From assembly GCA_036785705.1 (NCBI GenBank), contig JAWUZG010000136.1:1116001-1180000 (forward strand): a DNA stretch of 64,000 nucleotides, in the 5' to 3' direction. Each line of letters opens with the position of its first letter. The first letter of the stretch is position 1. Position numbers and translations under genes: made by a program. This document shows, one piece after another, positions 53,569 to 64,000 of this stretch. This DNA comes from Acanthornis magna (lineage: Eukaryota > Chordata > Aves > Passeriformes > Acanthizidae). The notes below the pieces were generated by a model. That model was given only the letters and a program-made list of their open reading frames with translations, was not told where the DNA came from and did not search any database.

Positions 53569-53675
53569 GGAGTATGACTTCTGCAACGTCACCTATCATT
53601 TTGAAATGGGACCCCAAAAGTTTGGAAATCAGGACTCTCACAGTAGAGAGGCTATTGGAGCCACTTGTTACCCAG
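53569..53675 (+). CDS. CTNNA2: CTNNA2 first coding exon (alpha-N-catenin N-terminus, residues 1-34; ATG at 53574)
   Basis: The ATG at 53574-53576 opens a 34-codon frame ending exactly at the exon border (CAG, 53673-53675; phase 0). The peptide begins MTSATSPI and continues WDPKSLEIRTL and VERLLEPLVTQ, which is the start of alpha-N-catenin as I remember it. Alpha-E-catenin (CTNNA1) shares the WDPKSLEIRTL core but begins MTAVHAG, and alpha-T (CTNNA3) is further away, so CTNNA2 is the best paralogue. Alpha-catenins are vinculin-family proteins that link cadherin-bound beta-catenin to actin; the N isoform acts in neuronal adherens junctions and synapses. This exon gives only the extreme N-terminus, just before the beta-catenin-binding/dimerisation helices. 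The five bases before ATG form the visible end of the 5'UTR; A at -3 gives an acceptable Kozak context. The next exon (expected to continue VTTLVN) is not in the window. Confidence 0.95.
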
Positions 53676-53681
53676 GCAAGT
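53676..53681 (+). promoter_or_regulatory. CTNNA2: Noncanonical GC 5' splice site (AG|GCAAGT)
   Basis: The coding match stops at CAG (53675) and the intron begins GCAAGT. Apart from C in place of T at +2, this is the optimal U1-pairing consensus, which is the usual compensation in GC-AG introns. No GT donor nearby would keep the frame and the known protein junction after VTQ. Confidence 0.8.
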
Positions 53682-54983
53682 AGCTTTGGTTTGTTTTGTT
53701 TCTTCCTTCAGCCTGATGCTGTATTTACTCTTTTTACATAATTATCTTAATAGTATTTGATAATAAAAACATGAGCAGTTTTTGTTCATGATCTCTGTTG
53801 GAAATCTCTGTTCAAACATGTTTAGAAGCTCTTGTTCTAAATAATTTATAGTCTCAAAGTATGAGCAGGAAAACAGTAGCAACAACTATTTGCTTATGTC
53901 TGACTTATAAAGCAATTTAGAAACTCATGAAACAGTCAGTCTAAGACAGGGATCTGACTGAGCACATGCTCCTGGCTTGTTATTTCACCATGAAAGACAG
54001 GTTCAAAATAAAACCAAAACAAAAGCAACCATCTAAATTACAGAAACTCTTAAAATCTGTTTAATTTGGTTCTGCCATCATTAGGAGTGTATGCAGAGGC
54101 CTGGTGCCTTCCTGTTCCCGAGTTGCTGTTAATAATGGGAAGCTACTTCTTTAATTCCCCCAAAATGAGGTCTCTATATAGTTCCTCTGCTCTTTCAATG
54201 AACCACTTCCCAAAGAAATGGCATCTGGTTGTCTTGCTTTGTTTCTGAAAAAGAAAATTAATTTATTTTTCTACAAACTATTCTGGACTTGAAAGTCTCT
54301 TAACCAGGAGCACAACTTTGCAGACTGAACTCTCTGAGTTCTTTCATTCCACAGAGCTGGTGATAGCATGGTCATTAACTTCCATTATAAACCTTGATAA
54401 TTTTGTTCTTGATATGAAAGACAGACTAAAATCCTGAAATCACTGCGAAACCAACTGAAAATGAGGTTGCAAACGTTGTTATTCTGGTGCTGGTGTTGGC
54501 ACAGAAGTGAAGCTGCTGTGCACCAAACTTGTTGTGAACCCCAACTCCTTGGGTCCTCTGTGAGGGAATTCCATTTTCCTTTTGCTTTATTTTCCACTGC
54601 TTTGCCCAGAGAAGAGAAAATATCAGCCAAGAAGGGAAAGTATTGTAGCTTCACAGTTTCACCAGGAGCTGGGTTAACTTTGGGCTCAGCTACATCTTTC
54701 TTTGATAGCACACTTGAGCAAATGTAAATCAGGAAATGACAAGCTGAGCTACAGGACATGGATTTCTTCAATGATAAAAACTCATGTTCCCAAGATTGTA
54801 TTTTGATGAGGAACATGTATTTCTATTTTAGCATCGTGTCAAGGAGACTAGAGAAAATAAAGTGCTGTCAGGAGAGGGTAGAGAAATGTTGGGCTATTGT
54901 TTTATTCAACTTCTATGAATATTTCCATTCAGATTTGCTCTCTTGATAGGTTTCTGGATAATATGAATATATAAACCCCCCTT

Positions 54984-55053
54984 TTTGAACGTGTAATTTA
55001 ATTTCTTGTATTTGAACATGTAATTTAATTTCTTGTATTTAATTTCTTGTATT
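54984..55053. repeat. Short tandem repeat, 27-bp unit followed by a 15-bp partial unit
   Basis: TTTGAACGTGTAATTTAATT and its neighbour starting 27 bases later differ at one base; a partial TTTAATTTCTTGTAT unit follows. Confidence 0.9.
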
Positions 55054-55704
55054 CTCTGCTTTGATTCCAACAGAGTATGTTTGACTAAAGTGTGTTTAAT
55101 ATGAGCCACACAAACATAATCACGAAAGCTCCAAGTGATGAAAAATGTGTTACCTTCAGATTGTGTTTATCTGTTGCATTTTTAGCTGAAGTTATTCAGC
55201 TGCTCTTTCTGTTTCTCTCAGATAAGTTAACGATCATCCCAGTTTTAAAGACTTTTTATTTTTTCCTGCCTGACATTGCATTTGCAGTCTGGTCAAGTCA
55301 GGAATAGTCTCTCCTTTACCTCTGTTCGGGTTTCAATCACAATCTGCCTGTGCAGTGGCAGCCTCCACAAGATGCCACGTGCACATTCCATGGGCAGAGA
55401 TTTGGATGTCCCCAGAAAATTCAAAAGCAATTTCCTTCCCGAGAGAGAGAGAAAACATCTAATTTGAAACTTTATCTTGGCAAATAAATAAATAAAGTAT
55501 TTAATCCCGTTCAGTTTGAGTTCTTAAGTCCACTTGTGGATTCAAATGTGCTGCTTAATGAGGAGATCATAGAAATGGGAAGTTGTTCCATAAGTCATTG
55601 AAATAGGTCACTGGATAGAAGAGAGAGATTTAATGGCCACAAAATGCAACAGAACTTGGCTGCAAAAGTTCCTGATCAACCTTTGAAGGCAATCCTACTT
55701 CTCT

Positions 55705-56262
55705 AGAATAATGCAGGTTCAGAAAGCTCTCCAAGGTGATTGAGTCCAGGCTGTGACCGATCCCCACCTTGTCCCCAGCCCAGAGCCCTGAGTGCCACAT
55801 CCTTGGGCACCTCCAGGGATGGGCACTACAAACCTCCCTGGGCAGCCCTTTCCAATGCATAACAACTTTTCCATGAAGAAATTATTCCTGGTGTCCAACC
55901 CAAGCCTCCCCTGGCCCAGCCTGAGGCTGTTCCCTCTCCTCCTGTCGCTGTTCCCTGCCAGCACAGCCTGACCCCCCCGGCTGTCCCCTCCTGTCAGGAG
56001 CTGTGCAGAGCCACAAGGTCCCCCTGAGCCTCCTTTTCTCCAGGCTGAGCCCTTTCCCAGCTCCCTCAGCTGCTCCTGGTGCTCCAGACCCTTCCCCAGC
56101 TCCATTCCCTTCCCTGGACAGCCCTTTCCAATACCTGACCACCCTTTCCATGGGGAATTTCCTCCTGATGTCCAACCTGAGCCTCCCTGGCACAGCTTGA
56201 GGCCATGTCCTCTCATTCTGGGGGAAGAGGCCAACCCCCACCTCGCTACACCCCACTTTTGG
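55705..56262 (-). mobile_element. CR1 LINE, chimera of two CR1 pieces
   Basis: From 55705 to about 56110 the minus strand matches the young CR1 at 26090-26660. At 56108-56119 it switches, through TCCCTGGA, to the 3' part of a different CR1 (aatacctgaccaccctttcc, ggaatttcctcctgatgtcc, cttgaggccatgtcctctca). Two CR1 pieces in the same orientation are thus joined out of order. The long minus-strand frames here (204 and 186 codons) are repeat by-products. Confidence 0.9.
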
Positions 56263-59017
56263 GGCAGGTAAAATCCTGAGTCCCTCACAGCCAGGACTGC
56301 CTGGTCCTGTGATTTCCAGCACCACCAAGACAAATTCTTGTTTTATTTTGGCATTCGCACTTGAATATTCAGAATACTCTCTTGCTCTCCAAGCTTTGTA
56401 TGGTTTTGGACAACGCTGGAAAAACTGGAAATGGTTGTACACAAGTTTTAGGGCTCCAAAAATGCTTATTTAGTCTTTTGTATCCAGGGAGTTTGGGACC
56501 TTAGACTCTGAAGTTGGTGTGTGTATGGGCACATGACTGACAGATTTCCACATCCACTGGTTTCTACTGATACTTTGGAGAGTAGTAGAGAAATGTGATG
56601 TGGGTTTGAAAAAGAACACCTCAGTGAGTCAGGGGAAGAGAATGGTGCATTAAAAGAGAATTTTAGACAAGCTCATTAGTGTTCCAGATGAGAAAATATG
56701 GATAACCTAGGAATTGATTTAGAAGAAATTATAAGACAAGAAGGTTGTCGGAGCTGGAGGCAAAAAAAAAAAAAAAAAAAAAAAAAATCCTAAAATCCAT
56801 TAACTGATCATGAGAACGCATTAGAAATGACAGAACTGCATTTATTCTAGGAAGCCCTGAACTAGCAAACTAATTAAAACTTTGTGTGGCTGTCAGAGAT
56901 GGGAGAGGATTGGAGCTTGCTGGGGTACCTGTGTTCCCAGTGCTTGTTGTCATGTTTGAAGAGTAGCAGGTATGGCCTGTCATGTCTTTTATTAACGTGC
57001 CATTACTGAGATTTTCTCAGAAATACGTGCTTGAAAAAATTATTAGAAATTCTTTTCTGCACAGCGTTAAAATTGCTAATTGAAATAAGTTTCTTTTCTC
57101 TGGCTTTAGTGTCGTAATTCGCTAAAAGCATAAGGTAATTGTATTTATTTCTAATTCTGTTTCCTGACCTTTTTTCTTAAACTATGAATCTTACAATTTT
57201 TAATTCTATGCCATTTTTATAAGGAGATATATAACTAAAACATAATCTCAAGGGTTGCTGCCTATTACTCTCACCTTCATACATAGTAACCCAAGTGGAT
57301 TGCAATTTTATTTGTCAGACTGTGGATGGTTTCCCTAAGAAAAAAGATTTACTTTTTTAGGAAGGTTTTAACTACAATTACATGTTATTTTATGTATAGC
57401 TGAAAGAGAAGACTTTTGGAGGTTGTCCAGAAGGAGTTGGGATATATATATTTTTTCTGGTGGTTTTGAGTGCTAATTAAATACATTATGAATACAAGCT
57501 ATATATGTTGAGAAAAGAAAAAAAACAAATAACTTCCCACTATAAACCAAGAACATCCATGCAATAGTTTTTTGGAAAAACAACAAAAAATAGTCATATA
57601 TATACACACAGATGAAGAGATGAAAGAACCATGCTGAGTTTTTTATGAGATTTGCTCTTTTGCTAAGATTTAAATTTTCTGATGTCAGTCTGTGGTTCTT
57701 TTCATTAGTTTTGCCTAGGAATTCTAAATAGCAGTGTGGCTGTTTTACAACTGTGCCTTTGTTAGCAGAGCCATGCAGCAGTTGTGCCTTTTAGGACCTT
57801 TCCATTTTTGCACTGTTACTTTTTATTGCAGAGTTTTAACAACAGCACAAATAATGGTGAGCGCCCCTGTTGCAGATTGTTCATGACTGATTCTGTTTGC
57901 CTTCAGTATGACACATTTTTGTCCTTCTAGATTTGCTGTGAAGAGACAGTTCTGAATTGCAGTGCATGTTTTTGTGTTTTTTCCCAATAAATTCTAGATG
58001 CCAGTTATAGCATCAGAAAGGAAGAAACAGTTTATCATAAGGCAGGCAAAAATAATTGATCAATGATTTTGCATTTTTTTATATGATAGCATCACTCAGT
58101 AAAATTTAAGTGCCTATACCTATAAAATAAATGTCATGAGGTAAAATTCCAGATAGTTTTATTTTTTTCAGTTTATGTAGAAAATCATCGTAATCTTGGC
58201 TGATGTTATTATTCATGAACTTGTGACTAATCCAATCCCTTGTACATTGTGTTTGGAAAATGGACAAATTTTCTATATTGCCATAAGAAATACAACTGTA
58301 TTCCCAGCCATTCCAGTTAATGGCATATTATTTACATTTGATGAAAGTTGGTTTTATTGTATTTTAACTCTAAATCTGGTGTGCCGTTTTCCACTGGAAA
58401 TATATTGATGAATATTGTCAGTGAGCTGCATCCGAACCACAGCTGGGCATGGACACAGCTTTACTTTTGTAGGGTTGGTGAATATCTCTGCATATTTCAA
58501 ACCAGTTTGGGAGAAGTTGGGTAAGGGAGCACTTTATGCCTGATACTTGTTGCACTTGTTTTGGTAATTGCACAGAATTCATGAGCAATTTCTTTACTTG
58601 ATAGCTGGATTCAGCTGAAGTTGTCTTCAGGACAGAGCTAAGAGAAAATGAGTTATAAAGGTTTATTTTCTGATCATTTGAGTTCAGTTTAGGTCACTGA
58701 GGTCAATAAGGTCAATATTTGGTCAATATTATTTAATTTTTTTTTAACTGAACAGGACTATTCTCCCCCTAGTGAAACTAATTTCTGTTTAAGCTCTTTC
58801 TGTCAGAACACTCCCAAATCTGTGGTGTTTCTGGGAGTGTGAGAGGTTGGACAGTGCCCCAGCCTTCCCTGGCATGGATTAGGTGATGGCCCTTCATGTC
58901 AGGGAGTGGAACTTGTATCAGGAAATGAATATGGAACTTTTCTAATTGAAACTGAACTTTAAACATTTTTATGAAGTTATTATGATGAATAGGAAGAGAA
59001 TCCTCCTTTCTTTCTTC
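56263..59017. other. Unique intronic sequence
   Basis: AT-rich; a 26-base A run at 56762 and a short TATATA stretch near 57597. No gene or transposon recognised. Confidence 0.55.
56762..56787. repeat. Poly-A run, 26 bases
   Basis: An uninterrupted A run. Nothing upstream on the + strand resembles a SINE or spliced cDNA, so it is treated as a simple repeat. Confidence 0.9.
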
Positions 59018-59276
59018 AGCATTATAGAACTGTACAATTAAGTTGGAAAAACCCTTTAAGAGCATTGAGTCCAATTTTTCCCCCAGCACTGCCAAGGCCA
59101 CCACTGACCCATGTCCCCAAGTGCCACATCCACATAGCTTTTAAAACCCCTCAGGGATGGGAACTCCATCACTGCCCTGTTCTGCTTGACCACCCTTTCA
59201 GTGCAGAAATTTTTCGTGATATCCAATCTAAACCTCCCCTGGCACAACTTGAGTCCATTCCCTCTTGTCCTGTTTT
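59018..59276 (-). mobile_element. CR1 LINE 3' fragment
   Basis: cattatagaactgtacaatt, tgagtccaatttttccccca, ccaagtgccacatccacat, accaccctttcagtgcagaa and cccctggcacaacttgagtc follow the reverse CR1 order. Confidence 0.92.
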
Positions 59277-60078
59277 TGTTTTACAAATCGCTTAAAATAA
59301 TTTCTGAACTGAGAACTACCAGGTGCCTTTATACTTCAGGATATTTTTTCAGCCATTAGATTCTGCAAGAAGCATCTTCTGCACTCTGGCCATCCCTGTT
59401 TCTTCTTTGCCATTGGAGTCAGTGATATCCATTCCTCGCTGACAGCTCTAGTTGGGGTCTTCTCAACATGGAGACTTTTTGTGCTGTCTAAGAGAATCTT
59501 AACTTTTCTATTATTATTCTCCCATTCTTGAAAGCTGCAGGGTATTTATAGTGTGCCGCGTCCTGTAAGGTCTGGACCTTGTCAATCTGTGTCTCCCATT
59601 TTATTCACTGTTTAGAGGTATTTTTGGATGTGTTTGTACTTTGGAATTTATGCATGCGCAGGTTGGCATTTGCAAGGGGGAGAATGAGGACTCGGAGGTC
59701 TCACCCATTACTCCCATGTTCTGCTTTTATGGAATAAATGTGCTTAACGCAGAGCAACACAATGTGATGGCTGCTTTTTCTTCTCTCCTGCTGCACAAAC
59801 CAGTGTGGAAAGGTGGTGAGAAAATTTGTGCCTGGTGTATCGTGGCTGGAAATGCAGATTGTGCTGGGAGTATCTTAGGTGCGCAGTGAGCTGTGACTGA
59901 AACAGCTCGTGGCTAAAATGACCCTGCTCTAATTCCTAATTCTTTGTATTAAATGCTAGATTTTCCATCCGTTGGATAACTCTTCAATTTGCTTCATCAT
60001 TAGACAATTATCAGTGGCTGAGGGTTACCAGAAAGTGTTTTTGACTTTATGTGATATGGACAAAATAATTTTTGTCAC

Positions 60079-60186
60079 AGAATGGTTTGGGTTGGAAGGG
60101 TCCTTAAAGACCACCTTGTTCCAGCCCCTGCCATGGGCAGGGATGCTTTCCTCTAGATCAGGTTGCTCCAAACCCTGTCCAGCCTG
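60079..60186 (-). mobile_element. CR1 LINE 3' end in duplication unit 1
   Basis: CACAGAATGGTTTGGGTTGG through ccctgccatgggcagggatg to ccctgtccagcctg. It is cut at the duplication junction, so its natural 5' end is that of the copy in unit 2. Confidence 0.9.
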
Positions 60187-60494
60187 GCTTTTTCTTCTCT
60201 CCTGCTGCACAAACCAGTGTGGAAAGGTGGTGAGAAAATTTGTGCCTGGTGTATCATAGCTGGAAATGAAGATTGTGCTGGGAATATCTTAGGTGTGCAG
60301 TGAGCTGTGACTGAAAAAGCTCGTGGCTAAAATGACCCTGCTGTAATTTGTAATTCTTTGTATTAAATGCTAGATTTTCCATCCACTGGATAACTCTTCA
60401 ATTTGCTTCATCATTAGGCAATTATCAGTGGCTGAGGGTTACCAGAAAGTATTTTTGGCTTTATGTGGTGCGGACAAAATATTTTTTTTTTTTT

Positions 60495-60602
60495 AGAATG
60501 GTTTGGTTTGGAAGGGACCTTGAAGACCACCTTGTTCCACCCCCTGCCATGGGCACGGACGCTTTCCTCTAGATCAGGTTGCTCCAAGCCCTGTCCAGCC
60601 TG
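60495..60602 (-). mobile_element. CR1 LINE 3' end in duplication unit 2
   Basis: It is the same element as at 60079-60186, including the shared cctctagatcaggttgctcc segment, so it was duplicated rather than inserted twice. The terminal CACAG has been replaced by a T run plus AG. Confidence 0.9.
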
Positions 60603-63600
60603 GCTGCTGCTTCCCTGTAAGTGCAGGGAAAAATTAATGCAGGCAGTTTCACTGCTGGAGCCCAGGAGTGTCCCTGATCCTGTCTCCATCCTGCATCCTG
60701 AAATAGTATCTCTGGAACTTGTCTAGACAGCTTTCTAACCCAGTTCTATTCTTGCAGATGGTTTGCTGGCAGCTTTCATGGAAGACTTTTCAGAAAATGT
60801 TGTTCTTGCCTGGGATTTCCGAACTCTAATCAAGATCAAACTAATTATTGTAGTGTCTTTCTTCTGCTTGTGTCCTTGAAGATGTATAGAGAGGTCTAAT
60901 GAAACAGAGATGAGCCTTTTTCGTGTCCCCAAATCCACAACTCAGCAGGTTCTTAACAGTCCTGTTGATTTAATTTGGGTCATCCTTGTAGAAGGGGAAC
61001 ATATAAAGGTTTTGAGGGAAAATTGGCTTTGGTTGCATTTTTAGATGATTCTTCCCAGTTTGCTCAAAAAGCAGTTACATGTTCTGGGTTCTTTTTCGGA
61101 ATATCTTGTGAACTACCTGTCACTTCTGAAATTTCTCATGGTCAACAAATATATTAGCAAATTGCAGTCGTCTTCTTTTATGTTAAAAATGCTATTTAAA
61201 GCAGGAAAAGTATATCACCTTATGTTTTAAATGATGATTGCATAGTTAAAACACAGTGGCCTTGATACAAAATAAGTAATGGATTTTCATTTTGACTGAT
61301 AAGCAAATTCTTGTTGATATCATAAACTTTCATTTACTCAAAGCGTTCGACACGTCTTTTTTTCCCGGTGGTTAAATTAAAGACATCAGCATTACTGCAG
61401 CAGATACAAGTGCTAATATAATAATTTATATAACTGGAATAGTTCTAAGTCTAGGATGTTTTTGTCATATCATGCCATGTTTTAACAGAGGGGCAACTTG
61501 AAATAAATGTTTTTAATATCACTAAATGTGAATCAAATGTATTAAAGACTTAGTCACATAGTGTATGAGCAGGGTCTTGGTATGGTTTATTAAGCAGCAG
61601 CTTCAGAAGAGCTGTTCAAATATCCAACTGAATGTGAGCTCATCATTACATGATAATAAGATCCTTAAGTTCATCAGCTGGTGGGTGTAAAGTAAATTTA
61701 CTGAGGCATTATTATTGTTGTGTCACAGTGTTAATGAGATTGTTATTGGAAGGATTCCCCCTTCTCAAAAAAGCTGTTGACAAATTGGAAGGAGATCAGA
61801 GAAGAATTATGTGAATTATTGTGGGTTTGTCTTTTAATGGAAGCCTAAAGACTTTGGATGCATTTCATCTATACAAAGGCTTATCAGTTAAAAAGAAATT
61901 GTCTTAAATTTGCTGCCAGTATTGATTTTGAGACTATTTCTGGTAGCACTTACAGTGTAAATAATATTCCACGATTCTGATCTAAACTAAACTTGAATAT
62001 GTGATTCACACCCTGAAACTAAAACATACAAACACTGAACACCCTCAGTAGGGATTCTGTTGTAGGTATTTGCAGGAGCAGCAGTAACTGTAATAAGTTA
62101 AGAGGTATTATGATCTTAACTAAGTATGTTTGTGTATCAGCAAAACATTTTCTTGTAGTGGAAAGTTTTTTTAATCTGACAAAACCCTCTGGCTTGACAC
62201 TGAAATGACAAGTGAATATGAACTATAAATAAAGTGTAAATTACATACAAGCTGGAATAGTACTCCTAGAGCAATGGGAAAATCAGCGCTACCAGAATCT
62301 TTGATGAAGAATTGGATTTGTTTTTGAAGGACATCAGTGTGGCACTGCTGAGGCATCTTCAATCCTGGAGTCGGTTTGGCCCTCAGCTGGGCCAGGAGAG
62401 ATTTAGGTTGGATATTAGGGAATATTTCTTCATGGAAAGTCATTAAGGTGGTGGAGTCACCATCCCTGGAAGTGTTCAAAAAATGTGTGGATGTGGCACT
62501 TGAGGGTGTGGTTTAGTGGCGAACGTGGTGGTTGTCCTCCGTTAATGGTTGGACTTGGTGATTTTAAAGGTCTTTCCCAACCTTAATAACTCTCTGAGAT
62601 ACTTCAGGTCCACCAGGAGTTACAAAACTGGGAAAATAATTACTGGAAGAGCAAAACCCTGCAGTAATGGGTCTTTTTTTTTTTTTTTGGAATCAGGGAG
62701 GAAGCAGGGAACAGCACTGCTTATTTTCTGTCATCGATCAGATTTGCCAGGGAAAAAGAAAACAGATACACAACCTCTGTGATTAAATATGTGTGTTTCT
62801 AATGACTTCGGGAGCAATTTGGATATTGAAGTTTGTAATCCATCTTAGCTTCGTTCTTGAAAGTGATCTGAAGATCTGACTCACTTTCTTATTTTTCATT
62901 AACTTCATTAGCTGTGTGTGTCATCAGTCTGCAAAAGTTAGAAAGGATAGAAAATAATCCTAATTACAAAAATAATACCCTAATTACAAGATTTTGCTTT
63001 GAGGTGTTAATTAACCTAATTCTAACGATCCATGTTCTGAGAAGCAATGGCAGTTTTTGTTCCATTGCCCTTCAATATATATTTCTGAAGACAGATTTAT
63101 TTGCAGTTCAAAGGATTCAGGGCATGGGTACATGGATATTTTTGGTTTGATTTCTGTTTGTTTCCTACATTAAATTCTTTGGAATATTGATTTCATTGGG
63201 TGTGCACCTTTTAATGGATCCAAGTAAACTTTTTAGTGATTGACTGTTTTATAAAATGCAGTAGTTTGTAACTGGAGAGATCTGAGCTTTTGGTGTATTT
63301 TAAAGAAGACCTTGATTTTCAGCCAGAGAAATTTAGATGCAGTTTTGCCTTAAGGACATAGTGGAGAAATATCCTCTTCTACTTGTCTCTTTCAATGGGA
63401 TGATTAATATTTTCCTCTTAATATATTGGAGTTTCTCTCTTATTTAGTCTATTTCTCTGTACTTCTGTAGTACTTTAGTACTCGTTGATGAGAGTTCTCA
63501 AACCTTTTACTAATTTATAACAAGGGTATTAAGGATATGGAACTCGTGCTTAGCATATTCAACACAGATTAATTCAATATTGTGCAGATGACCTTTGACG

Positions 63601-64000
63601 AATACACAAGGAATATTTCTCTGCTGAGTAGAAATTTTCCTTTTTGTAGATATCTATTTTTTAAAATAAGTCTTTTTAATATCCTAAATGAAGTCAGCAC
63701 TAGAATTTTCATTCTCATTTAGTTTCTTGGGTCAGTGTGGAGCAAGGGACTATCTGCTCAAATTTTCTCTCTTCCCTCATGAATAAAAGGGAAAAAAGCA
63801 AAAAGAAGCAGAGTCATAGCAAAGTAATCTTTACACTTTATGTGAGTACTGTTCTTTATAAATCTGTTTTAAAGATGAAAATACATGAAATTGATTATAC
63901 ATAACATTTTAAAATACAGCTTAATTTTCACTTAAGAAACTGCTAGTGTGGAAGAGGATAAACCAAAATTATTGGGTTTGCTTGGCCAGGTTTTGGTAGT
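60603..64000. other. Unique intronic sequence with one CR1
   Basis: The CR1 at 62329-62603 is the only element recognised; no alpha-catenin exon appears before the window ends. Confidence 0.55.
62329..62603 (+). mobile_element. CR1 LINE 3' fragment
   Basis: ttaggttggatattagggaa, tatttcttcatggaaagtca, accatccctggaagtgttca, ggttggacttggtgatttta and ctttcccaaccttaataact. It is the same general subfamily as 39478-39714. Confidence 0.88.

Larger units (their letters stand above)
59773..60602. repeat. Tandem duplication, two units of 414 and 416 bp
   Basis: Unit 1 is 59773-60186 and unit 2 is 60187-60602. About 17 differences occur over the roughly 290 bases outside the embedded CR1, counted by eye (near 6%). 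Both units end in the same truncated CR1. GCT is shared at the breakpoint ends. Unit 2 has a T run (60482-60494) where unit 1 has AATTTTTGTCAC. Confidence 0.95.
53676..64000 (+). other. CTNNA2: CTNNA2 intron after the first coding exon (5' part)
   Basis: No reading frame resembling the next alpha-catenin segment occurs before the window ends, so this intron exceeds 10.3 kb. Long introns are typical of CTNNA2. It holds CR1 fragments at 55.7, 59.0, 60.1, 60.5 and 62.3 kb, a tandem duplication at 59.8-60.6 kb and a 26-base A run. Confidence 0.75.

Noticed and set aside
54066..54248. Short + strand frames after the CTNNA2 exon as possible next exon
   Set aside because: None resembles the alpha-catenin sequence expected after the first 34 residues.
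55719..56442. Two long overlapping minus-strand frames (204 and 186 codons)
   Set aside because: They translate noncoding CR1 3' sequence; near-identical frames arise from the CR1 at 26090-26660.
56762..56787. Poly-A run as the tail of a processed pseudogene or SINE
   Set aside because: No coding similarity, SINE body or target-site duplication was found around it.
1..64000. CRISPR array, operon or bacterial/phage system
   Set aside because: Nothing in the window has spaced direct repeats with unique spacers or dense coding; all evidence points to a vertebrate intron.

Overview
This is a window of vertebrate, almost certainly avian, genomic DNA. About twenty CR1 LINE fragments of the bird type lie on both strands, with the characteristic 3' end of ATTCTGTG-like repeats. 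AT-rich, open-reading-frame-poor sequence lies between them. The look of the younger CR1 copies suggests a songbird, but that is inference.

Only one protein-coding feature can be supported. A short exon at 53569-53675 on the + strand carries a start codon and 34 codons matching the N-terminus of alpha-N-catenin (CTNNA2). It has a good polypyrimidine tract and AG acceptor upstream. It is followed by a GC donor (AG|GCAAGT), so the next intron appears to be of the rare GC-AG class. The window is therefore best read as the 3' part of a very long upstream (5'UTR) intron (1-53568), the first coding exon, and at least 10.3 kb of the next intron (53676-64000). No second coding exon, CpG-island promoter or upstream noncoding exon could be recognised.

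The rest is intron with repeats. CR1 fragments are scattered from 1.8 to 62.6 kb. A probable antisense solo LTR (about 52812-53190) ends roughly 380 bp before the coding exon. A perfect 30-unit TTCC microsatellite lies at 21964-22083. Several small rearrangements can be read base by base: a 414/416-bp tandem duplication at 59773-60602 that carries a CR1 in both units; a 200-bp segment present at both 13760-13959 and 16211-16410, the second copy welded to a CR1; and a CR1-CR1 chimera at 55705-56262. Short matches at the breakpoints suggest microhomology or template switching.

Other points are a tRNA-Glu-like remnant near 47.66 kb, RFX-type X-box palindromes at 7009 and 47613, and a G4-capable C-rich stretch near 35.4 kb. 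All longer open reading frames outside the exon either overlap CR1 or simple repeats or have no recognisable protein character. I found no novel multi-gene system here.
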